A DNA stretch of 32,974 bases, taken from positions 1 to 32,974 of the forward strand of contig JAISTH010000036.1 in NCBI GenBank assembly GCA_031272715.1. Reading direction: 5' to 3'. The translations under genes and the position numbers were made by a program. The stretch is from Desulfovibrio sp. (GTDB lineage: Bacteria > Desulfobacterota > Desulfovibrionia > Desulfovibrionales > Desulfovibrionaceae). Positions 22,624 to 30,983 of this stretch are shown here, one piece after another; the stretch's first letter is position 1, and each line of letters opens with the position of its first letter. A model generated the notes under the pieces. That model was not told where the DNA came from. It saw only the letters and a list, made by a program, of their open reading frames with translations, and made no database searches.

Positions 22624-23676
22624 ATGCGAAACGATGTCCCGATATGCACGAAGAGCCCCTTCCCGAAGAGGGGGGCCTTCCAGTGGCCGAAGTCCTTGGC
22701 GGAATGCGCGTGGATCCAGACGGAAGAGCCGGACGAATATCTCGTCGACCTCCGGGAGTTCGCCCTGGCGTTCTACACGGCGAAACACGCGGATCGTCCG
22801 GGGATGCTCGCCGAGGAGCCGAGGGAAACCGGGGATGCCGTCTACGATGTCGTCATCGGCGCCATGGCGGAGCATTTCTCCTGGGAGTACGACCTGACGG
22901 CCCCGCCGTGGAGCGAAGGCCCTTCGCGGTTCCTCGACGAACCGTACCACTTCGCGATGGACGGCCCGCCGAAGTACCGGGACGCGATCCGGCGGGAGAC
23001 CCCGGCCGCCTACGCCAGAAGGAATCTGTTCTCCGGTGCCGAGCCGTTCTCCCGCCCCGGGAAATACACGAGCATGGAACTCGACGGAAAACCGGAGCTT
23101 TTCTTTGCGAGAATCCGGACGAAAGAGCCTCGCGTGCTTGTCCCCGCCGGCTGGCGAAGCGTGGTGAAGCCCTTCGCGGACGAAGTGCAGCCTCTCGTCG
23201 ACGGGGAGTTCGCCTACGCGGCGGGCCGCATCCCAGAGAGGGGGACGCTCCCGGAATGCTACTACCTGTCGATGGCCATCAACGAACTCAAGCTCCGCGG
23301 CGGAGAGAGCGGCTGGAAAAAGGCGATGGAACTCGTCGACAGGATGGAGAAGGAGTTCTACGATGGTGTCATCGCGTGCCTGCGTTCCCCTCTCTCCGAT
23401 GGAAGCACAGAAATCCGGACGACGAATGCCATAGTCACCGATGGATGGACACGCCTCGGAGAAGCGACGGACGGACTTCAGCGCCTCCTTGAGTCCGATT
23501 TTCCCGATATTGCCGAACTTTGCCCGAAACGTCCAGAATTCTGTCTGAGCGATGGACATTATTTCACGATAGCGATTGATCTGCTGAAAAAATCGTACGG
23601 GGACCGCGGATATGCATTGGCCATGGATTTCGTCGATATGCTTGAGTCAGGAGGATTATCCCAAAAAACGCCCTAA
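22624..23676 (+). CDS. unknown protein with internal duplication, first gene of accessory module, 350 aa
   Basis: Not recognised. AAGGAG 7 nt upstream fixes the start at 22624 (MRNDVPICTK). Two related segments stand in the C-terminal half: YYLSMAINELKLRGGESGWK with AMELVDRMEKE (about 219-250), and HYFTIAIDLLKKSYGDRGYA with AMDFVDMLESG (about 313-345). They share the pattern Y-[LF]-[ST]-x-AI-[ND]-x-LK, then AM-x-x-VD. The first ~130 residues are acidic with aromatic-rich stretches (HFSWEYDLTAPPW). The last ~90 codons are distinctly AT-richer than the rest, matching the next gene, so the gene looks like a composite. It probably forms an operon with 23699-24226 (22-bp gap). A cognate antitoxin or partner of the nucleotidyltransferase is an inference only. 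Confidence 0.68.
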   Translation: MRNDVPICTKSPFPKRGAFQWPKSLAECAWIQTEEPDEYLVDLREFALAFYTAKHADRPGMLAEEPRETGDAVYDVVIGAMAEHFSWEYDLTAPPWSEGPSRFLDEPYHFAMDGPPKYRDAIRRETPAAYARRNLFSGAEPFSRPGKYTSMELDGKPELFFARIRTKEPRVLVPAGWRSVVKPFADEVQPLVDGEFAYAAGRIPERGTLPECYYLSMAINELKLRGGESGWKKAMELVDRMEKEFYDGVIACLRSPLSDGSTEIRTTNAIVTDGWTRLGEATDGLQRLLESDFPDIAELCPKRPEFCLSDGHYFTIAIDLLKKSYGDRGYALAMDFVDMLESGGLSQKTP

Positions 23677-23698
23677 ACAAAAAATGGCGGAGTTATGT

Positions 23699-24226
23699 AT
23701 GCTTGGATGGCTGATCAGCAATATTTTCCTCTACGGCAGGCTCTCCTATGATGACATAGTCAAGGGGTTGAACGATGTCGATGAGTTGTGCAAGAGTCGC
23801 AAGTTAAGGTTGGAGGTGACAATTGTTGGGTGTGCGGCCATCATCCTGCAATACAAGGACAAGTATGCTGGAACCACTAGGGATGTTGACATATCCGTCC
23901 ATAGTGACGATCTCACGAGAAGCCATATAGCTGACATGTCCAAGTTAATAGCGAAAAAATATGGATGGGACGAGGACTGGTTGAATTATTGCTTTGACTC
24001 GTTTTGCGTTCAACTGCATAGCAAAAAGCTTTCCGTCCTAAAAAATTTGAGTGATAGCGGGCATGGCCTGTTCGCGGACGTTGTTGAAGAAGAACAACTG
24101 CTGGCGCTCAAATGCGATGCGCTGCGTGACTTGCCAGGAAAACACGACTACGAGGATGCAATTTTTCTCATGTGCGTGACGGAAATCGTGTCAAGGGAAG
24201 ATTTGCTGGAAAACATGAAGAAATAG
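23699..24226 (+). CDS. DUF6036/AbiEii-like nucleotidyltransferase, 175 aa
   Basis: The segment LEVTIVGCAAIILQYKDKY followed by TRDVDISVHSDD (about residues 32-63) is the signature of minimal nucleotidyltransferases: a small-residue turn and then a metal-binding Asp-x-Asp. These families include AbiEii-type toxins that modify tRNA or other targets. The C-terminal part (EEQLLALKCDALRDLPGKHDYED) contains the K-x-D-A-L-R-D helix also common in such enzymes. The canonical GG/GS turn is here GC, which may weaken activity. The start at 23699 has GGAG 6 nt upstream; an in-frame ATG at 23684 has none. The gene is AT-rich relative to the window, pointing to transfer. It is the second of three codirectional genes. 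The family assignment is from motifs; its target is unknown. Confidence 0.72.
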   Translation: MLGWLISNIFLYGRLSYDDIVKGLNDVDELCKSRKLRLEVTIVGCAAIILQYKDKYAGTTRDVDISVHSDDLTRSHIADMSKLIAKKYGWDEDWLNYCFDSFCVQLHSKKLSVLKNLSDSGHGLFADVVEEEQLLALKCDALRDLPGKHDYEDAIFLMCVTEIVSREDLLENMKK

Positions 24227-24265
24227 TATGGTGCGCAGTATGTGGACAAAAACCCCAAGGTACCG

Positions 24266-24598
24266 ATGAAAATAGGGGCATTGCTCGACCGTCTCGCTGA
24301 CGAGTATGCAAGGACGGCTCCTCCCGCGGACGACGCAGAGGCCGCCGCGCTGTGGTTTCTCGAACAGGAAATGCTCGACCCGAGAACGGAAGCGCATGTG
24401 TTCGAGAAGATATGGGGGGAGAAGGACGGGCCGAAAATACGGGCCGCCCTCGCGACGATCCTGGCCGAATGCCCCGACAACGGGCTCGATATCGATGCCG
24501 TGAAAGACTGGGCCGGGCGATTCCACGTCGGGTTCCGGACGTCGACCACCCTGACGGCGTCGGGCCTGCGGGAAGACGTCGTGTTCGACGTCTTCTAG
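24266..24598 (+). CDS. unknown protein, third gene of accessory module, 110 aa
   Basis: A mainly helical, acidic protein (starts MKIGALLDRLADEYART; middle EAAALWFLEQEML; later DAVKDWAGRFHVGF) that I do not recognise. AAGG lies about 6 nt before the ATG at 24266; the GTG at 24242 is a weaker alternative. It follows the nucleotidyltransferase gene by 39 bp in the same direction and is GC-rich again, unlike that gene. Position suggests the same transcript. An accessory or antitoxin role is possible but unsupported by any motif. Confidence 0.6.
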   Translation: MKIGALLDRLADEYARTAPPADDAEAAALWFLEQEMLDPRTEAHVFEKIWGEKDGPKIRAALATILAECPDNGLDIDAVKDWAGRFHVGFRTSTTLTASGLREDVVFDVF

Positions 24599-24648
24599 GC
24601 CCCCGAAGGACGCTGCGGTTCCCCGCCGGTTCCCCCCGTGCGCATCCC

Positions 24649-24741
24649 GGTTCCGGTGTCCGGGGCGGAGGGCGCGACCCTCCGCGGCATTGGGGGGCAG
24701 GGGAAGGGGGAATGCCGGGCAGAATCCCGAGATTCTCCGGA
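24649..24741 (+). repeat. right copy of the direct repeat flanking the module
   Basis: It begins about 50 bp after the third gene's stop. It has the same order of blocks as 22321-22440 and ends in the identical 23-nt block at 24719-24741. It lacks the phased TTCTCTGGAGAA array, which follows only the left copy. Confidence 0.75.
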
Positions 24742-25096
24742 CCGCGACGGGGCAGGGCATGCCGCGGATTTTCCGCCGTTCCGCCCCGCATTCCCTCCCC
24801 GCAGGCGCCCCCGTCCGCTTCCCGGCTCCGCCCGTCCGTCACGGACTTGCCGGCCTCCACCCTGTCGCCCCGGCGGCTCCCAGGCGGCGAAAGGCGAACG
24901 CCACGGCATCGCCCAAGGGTAGCCGTTCTCCGTCATGCTATGGCAGGGATGTGGCGACTCTGGCGTTCCCCGCATGGGGGGAACGACCGTCCCGTGCAAC
25001 CGGAAGGGACTTCGCCGTCTTCGGGGCGTGGACCATGGGCGGGAGACGGGGCGTGCCAGGCGCCGTCAACGGACTGGCGCGCAGTCGCCCTTGGCC
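24742..25096. other. intergenic, no gene seen
   Basis: GC-rich sequence between the accessory module and the convergent motE-like gene. No frame has a supported start or family. No rho-independent terminator was found for either side. Confidence 0.4.
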
Positions 25097-26428
25097 TCAC
25101 TCGGGAAGCTTCATGCGGGTGATCAGCTCCGTCAGCTTCGCGGTCTTCTCGGGGGCCGTGTAGGTCAGGATCTCCCCGGACTGCTTCGGGCTCATCCCGT
25201 TGAGTATCCGGATGGCCACGCGCTCGTCCATGGTCTCGATGGCCTTGGCCGCCATCTTCGGCTTCATGTTGGCGTACATCTGGATGAGATGCCTGATCTT
25301 CTGGTCCTCCAGACCCCTCGCCTCGCGGATCATGTCCTTTATCTTCTGCTCGGCGGCGTTCAGGTCCTTCAGGCGCTGGTCCATCTGCTGGCGCAGGATG
25401 AGGATGTCCTGCTGCTGGCGTGCCAGATCCTGGGCCTTGGTGTCGGGATCGTCGGGCATCGGCTGGCGGGTGATGTCGGGGACGGGCAGGCCGGCGCCCC
25501 GTCCGGACTGGCGTCCGAGTCCGGGTGTCGCGGCGCCGTTGCGACCGGACCTGTCGATGATGTCCTGTCCTCTCGGGATGCTGTCGGGGATGGCCGGCGC
25601 GCCTGGCAGCGCCGTCGGGGCGGCCTGTCCGCCTCTGGAGAGTCCGGGGGTGGCGGATGGGGTCGTTGCGCCCGCTGCGGAGGGAGTCCTGGCGGCCGGA
25701 GCGGCCTGTTGTTGCGACATGGGGGCCGTCTGCTCGCTGGGGGTGAAGTTCGTGCGGTCGGAGGCGGGCGGCGTCTGGGGTGCGGGGATGGGGATGTCCC
25801 GGGATGCGGCGTTGGCCGCCTGGATGCTGCCAAGCCCAGGCACGGGGAGGCTGGTGAGGCGTTTGGTGTTCAGGATGCCGTCCCCTCCGTCTTCGCGGCC
25901 TCTGTCGGGCGCGGCGGAGGCGACCAGGGGGGCGGTTCCCATCTCCTCCAGCGTGGGCAGGTCGTTGGCCTCCCGTTGCTGGACATCGGGCGCGGGCATC
26001 TGGGCGTGTATGACGTAGACGGGCTCGGGCGCCTTCGGCGCCGGGTGGGTGGCGGCGGCAAGCTTCGCGGCCTTGGAGCCCTGGGGATCCTCGACGGGCG
26101 CCTGGGGCGTCCGGGATTCCCCTTTGGGGGAACTCTGCGCCTTGGGATCTTGCGTTCCGGCGTTCCGGGCCGTTTTTGCATCCCGGGTCGCCTCGGGATC
26201 CTGCGGCGTCTTTGGGGGCTCCGGGGCGACGGCGACGTCGGCGACCCGGTCCGCCTCGGGAGAGGAGATCCGGGACGCGAACCATGTCTGCCACGGGACG
26301 AGGGCGCTCATGGGGAAGTCCAGCGCCACCATGACGATGATGGCGCACTTGAGCAGGAAGAGCGCGGCCGTCCAGCGCAGGAGCCTAGAAAGCCGGAGCT
26401 TTGTAGCGAAGGGTTGCCGTTTCGTCAT
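25097..26428 (-). CDS. MotE-like flagellar/MgtE-N-domain protein, 443 aa
   Basis: One membrane span near residues 17-36 (LRWTAALFLLKCAIIVMVAL) is followed by a long Pro/Ala/Ser-rich disordered stretch (about 60-320). A coiled coil comes next (LARQQQDILILRQQMDQRLKDL). The C-terminal domain IRHLIQMYANMKPKMAAKAI with RILNGMSPKQSGEIL matches the MotE / MgtE-N superfamily. MotE proteins are periplasmic chaperones of the stator protein MotC or FliJ-associated flagellar factors. Here the domain would lie outside the inner membrane. The start at 26428 lies inside the 3' end of fliJ (44-nt overlap), a translationally coupled arrangement. The disordered middle is much longer than in typical MotE. Confidence 0.75.
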   Translation of the reverse strand: MTKRQPFATKLRLSRLLRWTAALFLLKCAIIVMVALDFPMSALVPWQTWFASRISSPEADRVADVAVAPEPPKTPQDPEATRDAKTARNAGTQDPKAQSSPKGESRTPQAPVEDPQGSKAAKLAAATHPAPKAPEPVYVIHAQMPAPDVQQREANDLPTLEEMGTAPLVASAAPDRGREDGGDGILNTKRLTSLPVPGLGSIQAANAASRDIPIPAPQTPPASDRTNFTPSEQTAPMSQQQAAPAARTPSAAGATTPSATPGLSRGGQAAPTALPGAPAIPDSIPRGQDIIDRSGRNGAATPGLGRQSGRGAGLPVPDITRQPMPDDPDTKAQDLARQQQDILILRQQMDQRLKDLNAAEQKIKDMIREARGLEDQKIRHLIQMYANMKPKMAAKAIETMDERVAIRILNGMSPKQSGEILTYTAPEKTAKLTELITRMKLPE

Positions 26429-26822
26429 TGATTCGCTGCTCCTTGAGGCGCTCGTCGTGGTCGTGGCGGATCCTCTGCCTTTCCTTGAGCTTCTCCAGCA
26501 TCTTCCTGTCGACCGCCCTAGCCGTGAGGAGCTTTCTGGCATCCTCGACGATCTGTGTCAACATGGTCACCTGGACGGCGCCTTGGGCGGCATCGACCTG
26601 CAGTCCCCTGGCGTAGCACTCCGTGAGCCATCGTTCGTTGATGTTCTCCGGGGGGAGGGCGGAGATGCGGTCGAGGGTCCCGCGAAGCTCCCGGCGCAGC
26701 ACCTCCATGTGATGCCGCGCCACCTGGAGGTTCCGTTGCGCCTCGGCGAGGCGCACCTTGGCCTCCTCCTCGAGCTGCACCCGGTAGTCCAGGATCTTCT
26801 GCATGGGAAATCGGAAGGCCAT
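26385..26822 (-). CDS. fliJ: flagellar export chaperone FliJ
   Basis: 145 residues, almost wholly helical and charged. It begins MAFRFPMQKILDYRVQLEEE, which matches the FliJ N-terminus (F-x-F-x-L-x-K-[IV]-L-x-x-R), followed by a long antiparallel coiled coil. FliJ is a cytoplasmic component of the flagellar type III export ATPase complex, working with FliI and FliH. The start at 26822 has GGGAG 7 nt upstream. It overlaps the motE-like gene by 44 nt. Other flagellar genes are not next to it: the adjacent 255 bp on its 5' side are empty and lead to rluA. Confidence 0.85.
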   Translation of the reverse strand: MAFRFPMQKILDYRVQLEEEAKVRLAEAQRNLQVARHHMEVLRRELRGTLDRISALPPENINERWLTECYARGLQVDAAQGAVQVTMLTQIVEDARKLLTARAVDRKMLEKLKERQRIRHDHDERLKEQRINDETATLRYKAPAF

Positions 26823-27077
26823 TGCGTGCTCCCGTGGGCGTGCTTTCCTGCAGGGAAGGCTAGCAAGGGATGTGCCATCGGCGGGATGTCGGCGCCAGGG
26901 GCGGATCCGGGACGGAAGGCCGCAATGGGGTGACCTCGATCCCGCGCAGGGGCGGGGCGCAGGACGGCATCGGTTTTTTTGACGGTCGATGGCGCCCCGG
27001 GGACGGGGCCCGGAGGGGCGTGCGCAATGAGACGAACCGGCGCACCGCGGCGTCGGGCGGCATCGGCCGGCAGGGCA

Positions 27078-28253
27078 TCAGTCCTCCGGATCCGCAGGGG
27101 ATGCATCCGCCACGGCCTCCATGGCACCGGACCAGTCCCCTTCCGGGATCGCCGTGACGGCCCGGGGACCGGACCAGTCCGGCAGGTGCACGAACCTCGT
27201 CCCGTCCGGAAGCGTCACGCGACAGGCGTGCAGGAGCATGGGGGGCGTCTGTCCGGGTTTTCCGTAGGCGGCGTCCCCCAGCACGGGATGTCCCGTCGCC
27301 GCCGTCTGGACCCGCAACTGATGCCTGCGCCCGGTAAGCAGCCTGATCAGGAGCAGGCTCCCCGTCCCCTTGCGCAGGAGCGGCATCGCCTGGCATCTTG
27401 CCTCCATGGGCGCGGCTCCACCCACGTCCTGCGCGGGGATCCCCATGGCGTCGTCCGGTTCCCGGCGCCCCGGAATCCCCCTGGCGTCCCGTCCATGCCG
27501 CGGCGCCGTCCCGGCAGGGCATCGGGCCTTCCCGTCCTTTCCCCGCGTCGGCGACGCCCGGGATGTCTTCATCATCCCCATCATAGGAGGCTTCCCGCCC
27601 ACGACCTGCATCCGCTGCAACCCTCCCGGGTCGCGCCACAGTCGGTGGACGAGGGTGCGCGTTTCCCCGAAAGGCCAGCAGCCCTCGACCCAGGCCAGAT
27701 ACTCCTTGCAGAGGGTGCGGTCCCGGAGCCATCCATGGAGTTCCGCAAGAGCCCCGTAGGACGCCGCCACGAGGACGATGCCCGAGGTGTCCCTGTCCAG
27801 CCTGTGGGCGGGCGTCGGAAGAAACGCCGCCCCCTTCGCCGCACGCTGCAGTCTCTCGGCCAGACTGTCGTCAAGGCCGCTTCCCGGATGGACCGCAAGT
27901 CCCGATGGCTTCGCCATCGCCCATATGTCCCCTCGCGTCCCCACCAGGGTCAGCCCGGCACGGGCCGCGACCTGCGCGGCGTCCGCAGGCGAGGATGCGC
28001 CGGCGAAGCCGGCGCCCCCCATCTCGGCGCCGGGGCCCGCCACGGCCCTCGCGAAGGGGGGCAACCGCACCCGCTGGCCCGCCTCGAGGCGCCGGAAGGG
28101 ATCGCTGCGGCCACCGTCCACCCGCACCTCCCCCTTGCGGATCCACCGGTGCAGCATGGCCTGGGGGACGTCCAGCCTGCGCCGCAGGAACTGCAGAAGC
28201 TTCTGGCCGGACTCTTCCGCGGCGACGTCGAGGACGTTTCCCGAGGATGTCAC
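27078..28253 (-). CDS. RluA-family pseudouridine synthase (RluC/D-like), 391 aa
   Basis: An N-terminal S4 RNA-binding domain (LLQFLRRRLDVPQAMLHRWIRKGEVRVDG split over about 19-47) is followed by the catalytic domain. Its HRLDRDTSG motif (Asp153 nucleophile) and LLTGRRHQLRVQ (305-316) are diagnostic. The enzyme isomerises uridine in rRNA or tRNA. It is longer than usual (~310-330) because of a low-complexity Gly/Arg/Pro-rich insertion around 230-285. The start is the GTG at 28253, which overlaps the hypF stop (GTGA), so translation is coupled to hypF. The target uridine cannot be told. Confidence 0.87.
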   Translation of the reverse strand: MTSSGNVLDVAAEESGQKLLQFLRRRLDVPQAMLHRWIRKGEVRVDGGRSDPFRRLEAGQRVRLPPFARAVAGPGAEMGGAGFAGASSPADAAQVAARAGLTLVGTRGDIWAMAKPSGLAVHPGSGLDDSLAERLQRAAKGAAFLPTPAHRLDRDTSGIVLVAASYGALAELHGWLRDRTLCKEYLAWVEGCWPFGETRTLVHRLWRDPGGLQRMQVVGGKPPMMGMMKTSRASPTRGKDGKARCPAGTAPRHGRDARGIPGRREPDDAMGIPAQDVGGAAPMEARCQAMPLLRKGTGSLLLIRLLTGRRHQLRVQTAATGHPVLGDAAYGKPGQTPPMLLHACRVTLPDGTRFVHLPDWSGPRAVTAIPEGDWSGAMEAVADASPADPED

Positions 28254-30703
28254 CAGCTGTCACCCTTCCTGCCCAAGGCGAGCATCCTCCGGCCCCAGAC
28301 GGCCTGTCCCAGGCTGATCCCCCCGTCCCCCGCAGGGACCTGTCGATGCAGCATGGGGCGCAGCCCCGCCTTGGCGACCCGCCTCGCGATGTACCACGCA
28401 AGCAGCGCGTTCTGCATCGCCCCCCCGGTGAGCCCCACGTCCTCGATCCCGTATCGATGCGCCAGACCGATGGCGATGTCCGCAAAGCCTTTGGCGATGT
28501 TGGCGTGGAACCGCGCCGCGACTTCGGGCATGGGATACCCGAAGGCAAGGTCTTTCAGGACGGAGGCGTATGCGCTCGGGGCGTCGATCAGCATCATCCC
28601 CTCGTGGCCGTCAGCCGGAAGGTACAGCGTGGGTCCGCAGACCTTGAAAGCGCGATTGCGCCAATGATGCGCCTGGAGCGCAAGGGTCTCGAGGCGCACC
28701 GCCGCCTGTCCCTCGTAAGTCGTGGCTTCGCACAGGCCAAGCCTCGCGCTCACCGCGTCGAAAAGCCGTCCGCAGCTGGAGGTCATGGGGCAGTTGATCC
28801 CCTTCTCCAGCATCTCCGCGACAAGGCGGGCGTCGGGAGCGTTCGCCCGCTCCCATCGCGGGAATTTCTCCCTCTTCAGGAGCCTCTCCAGAGCGAGGGC
28901 GATGCGCCAGGGATTGCGGGTGGCCACGTCCCCGCCAGGCAAGGGGAACGTGGTGAGTCCCCCCACGCGTTCCCATGCGGCCTCCTGCAGATCCATCCGC
29001 AGGACCTCCCCGCCCCAGATCGTGCCGTCGTCCCCCAGCCCCGTCCCGTCGAGGGCGACGACGATGGCCGGGCCGTCATGGCGATGCTCCGCAAGGAGCG
29101 AGGCCGCATGGGCCGCATGGTGCTGCAGGTGCCACAGGGGCAGACCGTCCCTCACGGCGCGGGCCCTCGCATGGCGCGTCGCCTGGAAGTCCGGGTGCAG
29201 GTCGCAGACGACGCCCTGGGGACGCACCTCCAGCAGACGTTCCAGATGGGCGGCCGTCTCCTCGAAGAACCCCGACGTCGCGGGGTTCTCCATGTCCCCT
29301 ATGTGCTGGGAGACGAAGGCCTCCCGCCCCCTGACGAGACACAGGGTGTTGCGAAGCTCCCCCCCGGTGCCGAGGATCGTCGGACCCGATCCGGAAAGCC
29401 TCACCGGCCTTGGCACGTATCCCCTGGCCCTGCGCAGGGGGACGGGGGCGCGTTCCCCGGGTTCGGGATCCTCCCTGACGGCCACGACGCTGTCGTCGAC
29501 CCTGACCAGGATGTCCCGGTCGTGGAGGAGCAGGGCGTCCGCAATGCCGCCGAGACGTTCGATCGCCTCCCGGTTCCCCAGACACAGGGGTTCCCCTCTG
29601 GGGTTGCCGGAGGTCATGACGAGTATCGGAGGCATCCCCCGCATGGTGGCCATGCGTTCCAGAAGGGCCATGTGCAGGGGGGTGGAGGGCAGCATGACGC
29701 CGATGTCGCGGCTGTCCGGGGCGATCAGGTCCGGAAGCTGGCGGGTGCTGGCCTTCCGGTTCCGGGGACAGAGGACGATGGGCCGTTCCGGGCCTTCCAT
29801 GAGGGAGCGTCGCAACGGGTCGAGATCGACGATGTCCGCGATGCCCTCGGCATTCCTGACCATGACGGCCAAGGGCTTGTGAGGGCGCCGCTTGCGATGC
29901 CTCAGGGTAGCGACGCTCCCGGGGCTGCGCGCGTCGCAGGCCAGATGGAAGCCCCCCAGCCCCTTGACGGCCACGATCTTCCCCTGACGCAAGGCCCTCG
30001 CGGCGAGGCCGATCGGGTCGTCCTGGACGGTCGGCGGCGTCCGGGACAGGGCCGTTTGCTCCAGCACCTCCTCCGGGGTGGCCCGCATGGCATCGACGGA
30101 GCCGTCCGCCCCCCCCGTCTCGACGTACCAGAGCCTGGGACCGCAGGACGGGCAGGCGATGGGCTGGGCATGGAAGCGTCTGTCCCCCGGGTCGGCGTAT
30201 TCCGCGGCGCAGGCGGGGCACATGGGGAAGCAGGCCATGGTGGTGACGGCCCTGTCGTAGGGGATGGAACGGGTTATGGTGTAGCGGGGGCCGCAGTCCG
30301 TGCAGTTGATGAAGGGATGGCCGTGGCGCCTGTTCCCGGGGTCCCGCATCTCGGCGAAGCACTTGGGGCAGGTGCCGACGTCGGGACTGACGAGGACGGT
30401 GTGGGAGCCTTTTCCCGCGCTGCGCAGGATGTCGAAGGAGGTCTCCCCGGGGACGGGATCCGCATCGTCCCGAACCGTGCGGGCGATCCTGGCCAGAGGG
30501 GGGAGGTCCCCCTGCAGGCGTCTCTCGAAGGCGTCCAGGGCGTCCTGCGTCCCCTGCGCCTCGATGCGCACCCCCTGGGACGTGTTGCCGACCGTCCCGG
30601 TGAGGCCAAGCCCCGTGGCGATGCGCCAGACGAAGGGCCTGAACCCCACCCCCTGCACCTGCCCCTGGATGACGTAGACACGTCGCCTCAAGGACACGCT
30701 CAT
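28250..30703 (-). CDS. hypF: carbamoyltransferase HypF, [NiFe]-hydrogenase maturation
   Basis: HypF activates carbamoyl phosphate and transfers the carbamoyl group to HypE, the source of the cyanide ligands of [NiFe] hydrogenases. The 817 residues show the full order: an acylphosphatase domain (GQVQGVGFRPF near residue 15), two zinc-finger units (CPKC, CTDCGPR, CPAC, CPSCGPR, about 105-185), a YrdC-like domain (RKRRPHKPLAVMV near 270, LPSTPLHMALL near 330), and the Kae1-like C-terminal domain (TGGELRNTLCL, HPDFQATRHA, QHHAAHAASL, ALDGTGLGDDG). No hydrogenase gene is in the window. The start at 30703 is the family N-terminus; the 907-residue frame would translate the tandem repeat at 30821-30940. 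The ribosome binding site is weak. Confidence 0.93.
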   Translation of the reverse strand: MSVSLRRRVYVIQGQVQGVGFRPFVWRIATGLGLTGTVGNTSQGVRIEAQGTQDALDAFERRLQGDLPPLARIARTVRDDADPVPGETSFDILRSAGKGSHTVLVSPDVGTCPKCFAEMRDPGNRRHGHPFINCTDCGPRYTITRSIPYDRAVTTMACFPMCPACAAEYADPGDRRFHAQPIACPSCGPRLWYVETGGADGSVDAMRATPEEVLEQTALSRTPPTVQDDPIGLAARALRQGKIVAVKGLGGFHLACDARSPGSVATLRHRKRRPHKPLAVMVRNAEGIADIVDLDPLRRSLMEGPERPIVLCPRNRKASTRQLPDLIAPDSRDIGVMLPSTPLHMALLERMATMRGMPPILVMTSGNPRGEPLCLGNREAIERLGGIADALLLHDRDILVRVDDSVVAVREDPEPGERAPVPLRRARGYVPRPVRLSGSGPTILGTGGELRNTLCLVRGREAFVSQHIGDMENPATSGFFEETAAHLERLLEVRPQGVVCDLHPDFQATRHARARAVRDGLPLWHLQHHAAHAASLLAEHRHDGPAIVVALDGTGLGDDGTIWGGEVLRMDLQEAAWERVGGLTTFPLPGGDVATRNPWRIALALERLLKREKFPRWERANAPDARLVAEMLEKGINCPMTSSCGRLFDAVSARLGLCEATTYEGQAAVRLETLALQAHHWRNRAFKVCGPTLYLPADGHEGMMLIDAPSAYASVLKDLAFGYPMPEVAARFHANIAKGFADIAIGLAHRYGIEDVGLTGGAMQNALLAWYIARRVAKAGLRPMLHRQVPAGDGGISLGQAVWGRRMLALGRKGDSW

Positions 30704-30729
30704 CGCGAACCCCCAAGGAAGAGATCGGT

Positions 30730-30762
30730 CACGGGGCCCCTCCCGGGAGGAGGGGCCCCGTG
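30730..30762. terminator. very stable hairpin in front of hypF
   Basis: A perfect 14-bp GC-rich stem (30730-30743 with 30749-30762) has a 5-nt loop. No T tract follows on either strand. It lies 27 nt upstream of the hypF ATG on the minus strand, and 220 bp after the RNA ligase gene. It could terminate read-through from the ligase gene or sit in the hypF leader and influence translation. Confidence 0.45.
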
Positions 30763-30820
30763 ACCCGCTGTACCGTTGCGCAAAGCGTTTCCCCCGATGT
30801 CTTCGATGGTCGCGGACCAT

Positions 30821-30940
30821 CGTTCCCGTATGCGGAGCACCGTTCCTGTGTGCGGAGCACCGTTCCTGTATGCGGAGCGCCGTTCCTGTATGCGGAGCAC
30901 CGTTCCGGCACGCGGACCGCCGTTCCGGCACGGACGGCAC
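30821..30940. repeat. six tandem 20-bp repeats upstream of hypF
   Basis: Six units of exactly 20 bp run without a gap. The consensus-like unit at 30881-30900 reads CGTTCCTGTATGCGGAGCAC; the last two units change TGTATG to GGCACG. Each unit has a weak GTTCC / GGAGC dyad. The fixed period of about two helical turns would place a protein site on one face. The array begins 118 bp upstream of the hypF start. Confidence 0.9.
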
Positions 30941-30983
30941 GGCCGCGGCCCGTCCGTCCAAGGAACGTCGCAAGCCCCGGCGG

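Noticed and set aside
27905..30763. 952-codon open frame on the plus strand opposite rluA and hypF
   Set aside because: Antisense shadow of HypF, which shows all expected domains. This frame is arginine/proline-rich and has no ribosome binding site.
30821..30940. CRISPR array
   Set aside because: The units are contiguous with no unique spacers, the unit is only 20 bp, and no cas gene is present.
30821..30973. N-terminal extension of HypF through the tandem repeats
   Set aside because: It would translate the 20-bp repeats, and the HypF acylphosphatase domain begins right after 30703.
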